Positions 55,550 to 64,000 of a stretch of 64,000 nt of DNA are shown piece by piece (positions within the stretch are counted from its first letter, which is position 1; each line of letters opens with the position of its first letter). The position numbers were made by a program, and so were the translations under genes. Source of the stretch: Gari tellinella (taxonomy: Eukaryota > Mollusca > Bivalvia > Cardiida > Psammobiidae); NCBI GenBank assembly GCA_922989275.2, contig OV277858.1:9052001-9116000 (forward strand), in the 5' to 3' direction. Under the pieces are notes generated by a model that saw only the letters and a program-made list of their open reading frames with translations, ran no database searches and was not told the origin of the DNA.

Positions 55550-57249
55550 AAAAATATAGACCAGGTAGTATTGAAAAATCAATATTTAACTCTCAGCAAT
55601 GGAGATAGCATACAGGTAGACACTAACTATGTGTCATGCACCCGGGCCCAGGCGTTTTGTTTGTTTGTTTCTATATACCGCTACACATCCCTTTCGGGTA
55701 TTACAAACATGGGCACATGCACCGTTGGAACTGTACCCGGTCTGTCACTTATTCCTGAAAATTCGTTGGCATTGCTTGTCAAAAATGTTTTGTATTTCAT
55801 CTGCTGTAAGCAGAGGTGACAATAAGGGATCACTTTTCCGTTGTCTGTCTGCCTCATCCGTCCGCCACGGGTTTTGCATCTCACATTTTATTTAGAATAT
55901 ACCTCCTGTTCTACTGAAGTGTTTGAGGTGAAACTTCATTTATGGGAAGAGAGTGACATGTGTCTTGCACTCTAACCATAACTCTTCAATTAATACTATG
56001 AGAGTGTCCCCCCTTTAACACTTTTTCTTTTTCTGCAGATTTCTTCTGTTATAAGATTTTGCAATGAAAGTTCGTTTATGGAATGAGAATGATAAGTGTA
56101 AGTGTATTTGTACAAAACTTTGTCTTAATGATTGCTAAGATCACATCTTGGGCAGGTTGTGAGGTGGGTCATGTGAGATGAAAAACTAGGTCAATATCAA
56201 TTATAAAATTTATTTAAACCCCCTCTGAATACCCTAGCTTCAAGAATAGTCCTCTATTGCAATCAAAGAAAGTAAAACTGCTTGATTTATGTAACAAGTA
56301 GTTGTTTAACAGCCCTCTGACTGCTGAGCAAACTTTCGTCTTCAAGCTTTTTTATGTTTTCAAACTGTGCAATTGTGGGCATCCTCAGGTGAGCGATTAA
56401 GGAGCCTCATGGTCATCTTGTTTTCTTTTTATCTTAACAGTTTGTAAAGGTAGTTGTTTCCACAAAACAGATAAAAAGAAAGCAAATTTTACACATTTGT
56501 TGAGACCAGTTGTCACTAGCATTAATTTCTGTGCATACTTCATGGGTTGTTATCAAATATTTTTTATTGAAACAAAATTAAGACAGTAAATGTTGTATAT
56601 TTTCTCATAATATTTTAGCCTACATCGTCAAAAAAAGATTTTGATCCAAATTAATAGGGTTGCACGATTTGCAAAATGTATTTTTGTTTTTATTTAAAAC
56701 AGTATGATACTGTTAATGGTAAATAGTAAATAATTGATTTTTACGTTGAAAGGCAACTATATTTTGCATATAGATGTGATTAAATTCTAAAATTCTGCAA
56801 ACAAATGCTGTTTTTCTATGTTATGTTACTGTAGGGACAGGAATAACTAAATCAGACATGTCATTTCCATGTTTTGTATTTACATTCACATAGTATTTAT
56901 AATTAGCGTCTCGGACAATTTGGTCAATTTGAAAGGATGGGGTTCTAAACTGAAAAAAATACCAATAACTTCAATTTAAGTCGGTGAAATCCTTTAATAC
57001 TTCAGAATAGAATGTGTACTAAGACGAAACAATAAACCGCAGTGTAACCTTTCAATGTAGTTTAAAGTTGTATAACTGAATCGAATATTCAACATGATTA
57101 TATTAAGTTTACACCTAATTATTATTGACCACATTGACAAAATTTCATTGCAATGTGACCAATAGCTCGTGATAAAATGGTTTCTTATTGACATTAAACC
57201 CTCCCAAGTTAAAGAATGGAGTGACTGTCTGTACTTGGATAATTAAAGC
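55550..57249. other. No gene seen
   Basis: The frames at 55478-55895 overlap each other and lack motifs. The remainder is AT-rich without recognisable repeats. Confidence 0.5.
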
Positions 57250-57845
57250 TTGATCAATATCTCGTACGGTTTCCTCGAACAATTGTCGCAACTAGGGCTC
57301 TCAAATGCAAGAAGTTCATCAGCACCTCATCCCCATTCAATAACAGACCTTCCGCAGAATCTTTTGCTCTCGAAAACGAACGCGTCAGCGTGGCGTTCCC
57401 AACGACGTCGGTATACGCTAAGTCGACCATCAGATCGATATAGGATAAACCGAGACTGGTCGGCGAAGAGAAACTACTACCTCAGTGGAAAGTTTTCGTG
57501 CGAATGTACCGCTAACCACGTGTTACGGCATGCGCGACGCTGAGCGTTAAGTGGCAAACAACCGTAAAGACGTTAGACCCGCAGACCGTTGACGTGTAGC
57601 CGGTTTCGTACAGTGTCGGCATGGATATGTCGCCAGTGATTGCCTAACGTGTTACACAGGCTGTATGGTTTGTATGAGGCAAGTGGGCTGGGCAGATATT
57701 CCAGTCCTAACGTGACCGTGACGTCGTGACGTACGGACGTCCCGTTCGCGGTCGGTCGGCAAGGTTTGCCGTCTCTCGCATGCGTCTGACAAGATGTTCT
57801 ATAGTCGAGACATGGTCATTGAAATGAACAGCAGCCTCCGGATTG
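57250..57845 (-). pseudogene. Tc1-like transposase, decayed fragment
   Basis: On the minus strand HVSTIEHLVRRMRETANLAD and RPRTGRPYVTTSRS (about 57725-57815) match the N-terminal region up to the G-R-P box of Tc1-like transposases. Then RLHVNGLRV and NWLAVHSHENF (broken) lead to FLFADQSRFILYRSDGR (about 57430-57480), where the Asp of ADQSRF is the first catalytic residue of DD34E enzymes. VYRRRWERHADAFVFESKRF follows. The second Asp and Glu region is missing. It has stops and frame changes and is more GC-rich (CG-containing) than its surroundings. Confidence 0.75.
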
Positions 57846-58980
57846 CCTCAACTTGAAACATACACAATTGACTGATCTTCGCAAATGAATATATCGCCAG
57901 CACAATTTTATAGGGATAGTTTGCATTTTCACACTAACCTCGCGTATGGCGAACTTTAACGAGGTTGCGTAGTTTTATCCACCGGAAATTGTTGACATTG
58001 GTCAAGATTTTGAATTTACTGAATTTCATTAATTTAGGTCAAGTAATTGAAAAAATGCTGACTCTTTTAGGTACCCTGCGTTTCTTTTTCGTCTTAGTAT
58101 AAAATATAGGGCAGAAACGATATCCAAGAATCTATTTAAGTATCAAGACAATGTCCATTACACAGGTCTTACCTTAAACCTCTATTACAAGGATTTAAAT
58201 TTAATTTATTTTTATATTCATGTACATGTACATGTACCATAAACTGTCCACACGTATACATGTCAAATGCATTAAATCTTCTCGCCGATGTTTCAGAAAG
58301 CCAATTGTTTGTTTACAATTTTACCGATGCCATTGGGAATCTAAAAACAGATACTAACTGGGTATGTACCACTCTGTAGCGTCATGTGACCGTCGACCAA
58401 TAGGAGCTTAGTGTTAAAAGCCCGATGGAGTCTATTTTAAGAAGTCCACGAATAACCTGGGGAAATCCGAACTGGCTTGATTTAGTTTCGATTTGTAGGT
58501 TTACAGAGAAATACAGTGCATATTTTTAATACGATTATATAAATACTTTACAGGATGAATGTAAATATACGCAAGTAACGAATGAACAAGATACGCATGT
58601 AGAATGTCTGGGTGACGGTCATATGACCGACCTTCTATATGGCCGACCTTGATTTATATAATAGACCTAAAGTCATATGGCCGAACTTATTATTATATAG
58701 GTACTAGGTGTCAGGAATAGCGCGGGTATGTAACGTATGTTAGGCGCGTTCCACATTATATTTTACACCCAGATCATGATATCGTTATATTTGATATAAA
58801 GTGGTATAACTTCTTTATTTTTTATCTCTGATATATACACAATACAATACTTCTTATCAGTATTCAAACTGCCGACGGATTTTGGACAACTATTTTTTTA
58901 GATGTTTTCCAAACACACGTTTATTCTACAGTTTTTGTAAATTTACTGTTTTAAATGTTTGAAAGCAGTAGCAAGCTATC
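57846..58980. other. 5' flank of the Gypsy element, 5' LTR not found
   Basis: I looked for a match to the LTR-like sequence at 63788-64000 and saw none. The block 58380-58560 has a GACCAATAGGAG word, TATTTTAAGAAG and then a downstream tract, which could be LTR promoter sequence, but this cannot be shown without the other LTR. ATGTACATGTACATGTAC at about 58220 is a short simple repeat. Confidence 0.4.
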
Positions 58981-59960
58981 ATGTCATTCAACTTAGATCA
59001 GTGTGTGGCTGACCCTTCCCAGGACGACTTTAATCTAGCTAAGAAAACTGATTTGCTCAATCTTGCAAAGCATTATAATGTCTCAGAAATTAAATCTTCT
59101 ATGAGAAAACAGGAAATATATAACATTTTAGTCCAATATCTTGTAGATGAAGAGATATTTGAAGAGAGTGCACTTTCTCTCTTTCAGCAAGCTGAACCTG
59201 ACATCAGACTCAGGGAGTTGGAACTGAAGTACCAGTTAGAAAGAGAGAAAATGGACATGGAAATACAAGAAAAAGAAAATGAAAGACAAATAGAATTAGA
59301 GGAAAAAGAAAAACAAAGACAAAAGGAAATAGAAAAAAAGAAAAAACAAAGACAAATGGATATAGAAAAACAGAAAATGGAATATGATTTAAAAATGAAA
59401 AAGTTCGTGAAAGAGATAGAGCATTTGACTATAGACCAGATTTTCGTTTCGATGTTACAAAAAACCATTAATCCTGTTCCTCCATTTCAAGAGAAAGAAG
59501 TTGACAAATATTTCCTTCACTTTGAGAAAGTTGCTGAAAATTTGAAATGGCCTAAATAGCATTGGAGATACTTTTACAGAGTGTCTTAATAGGTAAAGAC
59601 ATTAACACACAGCTCACAGTTGAGGAAAGCTCTGACTATGACACAGTTAAGCTTATACTCAAAGGTTATGAGCTAGTTCCAGAGGTTTACAGACAGAAAG
59701 TTAGAAACTGTAGAAAGGTAAGTGGTCAAACTCATGTAGAATTTGCAAGAACAAAATAACAGTTGTTTGACAGGTGGTGTGAATCAAACAAAAAATATGA
59801 AAAGCTCAGACAGCTTATGATGGTAGAAGAATTTAAAAGTTGTATTCAATATGATATAAAAACATGTCTAGATGAAAAGCACGTAGAAACGTTAGAAGAG
59901 GTAGCTCGCATGGCCGATGACTATGCTCTTACCAACAAAGTGTCATTTGTAAATAAATAA
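58981..59960 (+). pseudogene. Gypsy 2 gag, three broken frames
   Basis: The first frame (58981-59559) starts MSFNLDQCVADPSQDDFNLA. It has a helical region KSSMRKQEIYNILVQYL and a long Glu/Lys/Gln coiled coil at residues ~75-140 (EKEKQRQKEIEKKKKQRQM). It ends PPFQEKEVDKYFLHFEKVA. Frame changes at ~59559 and ~59759 lead into YELVPEVYRQKVRNCRK, FARTK and FDRWCESNKK, then VARMADDYALTNK. The last three blocks have the look of a retroviral-type or SCAN-like capsid C-terminal domain. Gag packages the element RNA. It is not a host coiled-coil gene, because it is followed by the zinc knuckle and pol domains. Confidence 0.8.
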
Positions 59961-60086
59961 AAGCCTTATTTGACCCACACACATTTCAAAGCATCTTCGA
60001 ACAGTCCAAACAATTAGTCTAGTGCATCTAAACCAAGATCATCTAATGAAGTCGAAGGACAAAAATCCTTATCTCAGCGCATGTTT

Positions 60087-60128
60087 TGCAATTATTGTAA
60101 AAAACCTGGTCACCTTGTATCAGAATGC
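60087..60128 (+). pseudogene. Gypsy 2 CCHC zinc knuckle
   Basis: CNYCKKPGHLVSEC is a complete C-x2-C-x4-H-x4-C knuckle, the RNA-binding end of gag. A stop follows eight codons later (LKEKQ then TAA). Confidence 0.9.
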
Positions 60129-60333
60129 TTTTCCTTGAAAGAAAAGCAATAATATCGTGATGAGACCAACCCTACAGGTCTCACCACTCTAAGGCTAAAA
60201 CCACAGTCTTGTATTGAAAGCAATACCATTACTAAGGTCATAGAACCGAAGTCTGATTTTGTTATGGATATTTATGAACCATTCCTATCGGAAGGTTTTG
60301 TGTCATTTTCTGGGTGATACTTGTGCACCTACC

Positions 60334-60610
60334 CCTATTAAGATTTTAAGAGACACTGGAGCTTCTCAATCTCTTATTTTAGCAAATGTTCTGCCTTTCT
60401 CTGAGAAGTCTTCTTCTGGATTAAGTGTCATTACCCAGGGCGTAGAGTGTGAAAATATTAATGTCCCTCTCCATAATGTTCATTTGTCCTCAGATATGGT
60501 TACTGGACCAGTGACTGTTGGTATTAGACCTTCCTTACCATTTGTTGCTAGGTAATGACTTAGCTGGAAATAAGGTTATGGTTAATCCACTTGTAAGTGA
60601 CAAACCTAAT
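60334..60610 (+). pseudogene. Gypsy 2 aspartic protease
   Basis: ILRDTGASQSLIL carries the D-T-G active site (60352-60360). LLGNDLAG, the second hydrophobic signature, follows after a frame change near 60550. The length between them is normal for a retroelement protease, which cleaves gag-pol. Confidence 0.8.
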
Positions 60611-60939
60611 TTAGATCAGACACCTTACCCATTATAGCAGGAAATTCCTGACTATATCCTTCGTGTGCAGTTACTCGCGCCATGGCTAAGAAAGCCATTC
60701 AAAATGAACAAAACTTAGAGGTTGACTTATATGATACTGTTATAGGTCAGATCTTCAATGAAACTAGCACACCTCATACCTCTGATTCTAAATCAGACTC
60801 AAAGAAATTTGAGCACTTGTCTTCAAAGTCAATAGACAAAAGTCATGATTTGCCTTCAAGGACCCAGCTTATCCATAAGCAACATAATGATCCTGAGATT
60901 TTTACATTGTTTGATAAGGCTTTAAATGAAGATGAAATT

Positions 60940-62100
60940 GCAACAAGCCCAGTTTGCTATTACAAACAGAACGGTATTCGTATGAGAAAATGGCGACCAC
61001 CCACCTGATGTCTCAGTTATTGACGAGTGGGCCATTAAACATCAAATTGCTGTTCCACAGTCATATCGTGACAACATATTTAGTTTAGCTCATGAAACTC
61101 CTATGTCAGGCCATTTAGGTGTTAACAAGACCTATAACATAATACTTAACCATTTCTTTTGGCCTGGTCTCAAAGCTGATGTTGTAAGGTACTGTAAATC
61201 TTGCCACACATGTCAAATAGTAGGAAACCCTAACCAAACAATACCAAAAGCTCCCTTGCAGCCTATTCGTGCATTTCAAGAACCTTTCAGTAGGTTCATT
61301 ATAGACTGTGTTGGTCCCCTCAGGCTGTGAGTATCTTTTGACAATCATGTGTGCTTCAACCCGCTTCCCTGAAGCAATTCCTTTAAGGAATATCAAGACC
61401 AAGAGAATTGTCCAGGCTCTTGTTAATGTTTTCACATTTGTTGGTCTTCCAAAATCTGTTCAATCAGATCAAGGTTCCAATATCAAGTCTGGTATTTTCC
61501 AACAGGTTATGCATACATTAGGAATAAGCAGCACACATCTTCTGCTTATCATCCAGAAAGTCAATGTGCATTAGAAAGGTTTCACCAGACTTTGAAAAAC
61601 ATGATAAGTTATTACTGTTTTGACACTGAAAAGGACTGGGATGAGGGCATATATACACTTCTTTTTGCTATCAGAGAATCAGTTCAAGAATCTCTTGGCT
61701 TCAGTCCGTTTGAATTGGTGTTTGGACACACTATTTGTGGACTTCTGAATTATTAAAAGAGTAATTTGTTTCTGAGGACGAAACTTCACTGAATTTACTT
61801 CAGTATGTTTCTGACTTCAGAAACAAATTGTCAAAGGCATGTGAGCTGGCTCAATCTAATCTTAAAGCTACTCAAACTAAAATGAAAACAAGATCTGATA
61901 TCAATTCTAAAGAGAGAAGTTTTCAACCTGGAGATAAAGCTCTTGCTCTTCTACCAGTACTTGGAAAGCCTTTGCAAGCTAGATATTTTGGTCCATATAC
62001 AGTTGACAAAAAAGTCAGTGACTTACACTACATAATAAATACTCCTGGGAGGCGCAAACAAACTCAAATGTGTCATGTTAACATGTTGAAGAAATATATT
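60940..62100 (+). pseudogene. Gypsy 2 integrase
   Basis: The zinc-binding arm is intact, with LAHETPMSGHLGVNK and CKSCHTCQ giving H-x-H and C-x2-C. The core has its first Asp in FIIDCVGPL (61295-61321), the second in SVQSDQGSN (about 61455) and the Glu in CALERFHQTLK (about 61567-61600), so the DDE triad can be read across three frames. Frame changes lie near 61325 and 61530. The C-terminal part has DKALALLPVLGKP, YFGPYTVDKKVSD and CHVNMLKKYI. It joins element DNA to the genome. It precedes the RT. Confidence 0.85.
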
Positions 62101-62289
62101 GCTGAACCTGTAACGGCTGTTAACAAACAGGAACAGTGTGAGCATGAGTCAGGGACTACATCCTTTGACAGTTTTGAAAATTATGATCCTCCTCCATCAA
62201 AATTACAACATTCAGATATTTTGAAAATTCTGGACCAGAAACTTGCACACCTGGATCCGAAACAAAGAAAAGAGTTAAAACAACTAATT

Positions 62290-63180
62290 CATGAATATGA
62301 ACACTTATTTTCTGATATTCCCACACGGACAAATGTGATTCAACATGATGTTATTGTTGAGGACTCTACGCCAATAAAACAGCATCCATACAGAATGAAT
62401 CCACGCAAACAAGAATATCTACGGAAAGAAGTCAAGTATCTTCTAGAAAATGACTGTATTGAGCCTAGTCAAAGTAACTACAGCTCCCCATGCATACTTG
62501 TACCAAACCTAATGAGACATACAGAATGTGCACAGACTATCGTAAAGTGAACTCTGTGACAAAATCAGATTCCTTTCCAAGAATTGATGACTGTATTGAT
62601 CGTGTTGGAAATACAAAGTCTGAAAGGATTCTGGCAAGTGCCATTTACAGAGAGAACTAAGGAGATATCAGCCTTTGCCACACCCGATGTTTTGTACCAG
62701 TACAAAGTCATGCCATTCGGAATGAAAAAAATCGACAGCTACATTTCAGCGGCTCATTAACAAGGTGTTGGTAGGTCTACAAGGTTGTGAACCTTACATA
62801 GAAGACGCTATTGTGCACACAGATGAATGGAGTATACACCTACAGACAATCAGGGAGTTCTTTGACCGGCTCACCAATGCCAAACTGACAATCAACTTGG
62901 CAAAAAGTTAATTTTGTCAAGCTGCTTTGACATTTCTAGGCCACCTGGTTGGACAGGGTCAAGTGAAACCCATAGATGCTAAAGTTTTAGCAATATCAGT
63001 ATTTCCTGTGTCTACATGTAAAAGACAATTCATGCGTTTTTGGGTATGGCTGGCTATTATCGTATAAGTATCACAGAACCTCTTATAAATTTGTTAAAGA
63101 AAGGAGCAAAGTTCATTTGGATTGAAAAATGTCAAAATGCATTTGACACCGTGAAAGCCATACTCATGAACACAAAGTTC
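62290..63180 (+). pseudogene. Gypsy 2 reverse transcriptase, active site mutated
   Basis: VKYLLENDCIEPSQSNYSSP is the opening box, then CTDYRKVNSVTKSDSFPRID. The motif A region reads as KSERILAS / KGFWQVPFTERTK with the catalytic Asp lost in a small deletion near 62620. YQYKVMPFGMK is motif B. At 62795-62806 the motif C reads Y-I-E-D, so the first of the two Asp is Glu. LTINLAKS and GHLVGQGQVKP follow. Frame changes occur near 62520, 62650, 62735, 62910 and 63035. Confidence 0.85.
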
Positions 63181-63209
63181 TCTTGGCACCAGATTTTGAA
63201 AAAAAACTT

Positions 63210-63583
63210 TTAAGTTGACAATAGATGCCAGTGACATTGGAGCAGGTGCTGTACCTCTTCAAGAAGACAATAATGGAGTTGATCACCCTATTTTTTACTT
63301 TTGAAGAAAGTTTAACAAACATCATATAAATTACTCGTCTATTGAAAAGGAGTGTCTCGCACTTATACTTGCAATTCAGCACTTTGAAGTTTATTTAACT
63401 TCCACATTGACACCCATTATTGTCTTCAGTGATCACAACCCCCTCACTTTCTTACATAAAATGAAAAACAAAAATCAAAGATTGTTGAGGTGGAGTTTGT
63501 TAACATTACAATAATATGACCTGGAAATCAAACACATAAAGGGTAAAGACAATCTAGTTCCTGATGCTCTTTCCCGTGTGTAA
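63210..63583 (+). pseudogene. Gypsy 2 RNase H
   Basis: TIDASDIGAGAVPLQEDN, SSIEKECLALILAIQHF and FSDHNPLTFLHKMK carry the Asp, Glu, Asp of the RNase H site. The domain ends IKGKDNLVPDALSRV with TAA at 63581-63583, the typical pol C-terminus. Two in-frame stops (about 63302 and 63512) interrupt it. Confidence 0.85.
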
Positions 63584-63776
63584 ATGATTCCAGATAATTT
63601 GACTGTGTCATATGATTAAAGTGAAAATTTTAAAATTGCATTTTATATACTAAACTATATCCTGTGTTTTGAATCTTGTGTAGAATAATATGAACTTGTA
63701 ACAATAACATGTCTTACTTTGTTATTATCAACATATTTTCGAAAGAAAATTTCTTGCAGAAATTTTCTTTTCTTTT

Positions 63777-63787
63777 AAGTGGGGAAG
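63777..63787 (+). promoter_or_regulatory. Polypurine tract of Gypsy 2
   Basis: AAGTGGGGAAG directly precedes TGTAATG, the position of the plus-strand primer next to a 3' LTR. Confidence 0.7.
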
Positions 63788-64000
63788 TGTAATGTAAACA
63801 TGTTTTATCATTTGAATTTGTTGTTTACTTATTGTTTAAATACTTTAAAATGCGTAAATTCTATCCTTGGAACATTAAGAAGTTTTTAGAATATTCTAGA
63901 AGATCATGGAATAGCAGAGAACATCACTGAATAGTATGGAAACATATAGAATGTTCTAGAAGTTTATATTCTCTGGTAAACAAATTGAGTCAAATGATCT
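63788..64000 (+). repeat. Start of the Gypsy 2 3' LTR (runs off the window)
   Basis: Begins TGTAATGTAAACATG after the polypurine tract; LTRs start with TG. It contains repeated TTCTAGAAG / AATATTCTAGAAG and GAATGTTCTAGAAG words. The end is outside the window. Confidence 0.65.

Larger units (their letters stand above)
58981..64000 (+). mobile_element. Ty3/Gypsy retrotransposon 2, Gmr1-type order, continuing past the window
   Basis: Reading left to right: gag with coiled coil, CCHC zinc knuckle, DTG protease, integrase, reverse transcriptase, RNase H, polypurine tract and the start of a 3' LTR. The integrase lies before the RT. This is the order reported for the Gmr1 group of Gypsy elements and for copia, not for typical Gypsy. 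Many frameshifts and stops and a mutated RT active site show it is inactive. Domains are listed individually. No envelope-like frame follows RNase H. Confidence 0.88.

Noticed and set aside
58700..58730. Primer-binding site near GGTGTCAGGAATAG
   Set aside because: Without a visible 5' LTR end next to it, the match to a tRNA 3' end cannot be judged.
59184..59468. Minus-strand Ser/Phe-rich frame of 94 codons
   Set aside because: A shadow of the Glu/Lys-rich gag coiled coil.
58981..59559. Host coiled-coil protein gene
   Set aside because: It is followed in order by capsid-like sequence, a zinc knuckle and pol domains, so it is retrotransposon gag.

Overview
The window is eukaryotic nuclear DNA from an invertebrate, most probably a bivalve-like mollusc. 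It is AT-rich and intron-bearing, has very low gene density, and is packed with decayed transposable elements: Tc1/mariner, hAT-like, Crypton-type, several LINEs, two Ty3/Gypsy lineages and many palindromic MITE or foldback elements. The protein-level remnants resemble families I associate with mollusc and other marine invertebrate genomes. The species cannot be named from the sequence.

Layout. 1-9.6 kb holds Tc1-like fragments, a two-exon tyrosine-recombinase (Crypton-type) pseudogene whose 2.07 kb intron is filled with hairpin elements, and several MITEs, one nested in another. 9.6-21 kb holds the end of a reverse transcriptase with a ~600 bp 3' region that recurs at 20.4 kb, a full-length but mutated 5S rRNA copy, a 2.57 kb satellite array with a 31 bp period, and a broken LINE on the minus strand. 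22.7-27.3 kb is bounded by a pair of ~530 bp inverted repeats and contains a second LINE. 30.2-32.4 kb is a CR1/L2-like LINE with a recognisable 3' tail.

The one convincing host gene is a carbohydrate sulfotransferase on the minus strand. A large catalytic exon (32874-33950) and a signal-anchor exon (45987-46139) are separated by a 12,036 bp intron. Both splice sites are canonical, the junction is phase 0, and the predicted protein has 409 residues. The intron contains MITEs, a foldback repeat, a tRNA-like sequence, a Ty3/Gypsy fragment and two 31 bp-period arrays in opposite orientation.

46-58 kb is mostly empty. It contains a tRNA-like sequence, one possible coiled-coil exon, fragments of a multicopy protein family of unknown function, a MITE with a visible target duplication, and a Tc1-like transposase remnant. 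58.98-64.0 kb is a long, frameshifted Ty3/Gypsy element in the order gag, zinc knuckle, protease, integrase, reverse transcriptase, RNase H, 3' LTR start. Integrase before reverse transcriptase is the Gmr1-type order, not the usual Gypsy order. The shorter Gypsy fragment at 41-43 kb shows the same order.

No bacterial operon, CRISPR array or phage module is present. The most unusual items are the two independent 31 bp-period satellites, one arranged as an inverted pair inside an intron; the foldback families whose two arms match each other while differing between copies; and the integrase-first Gypsy elements.
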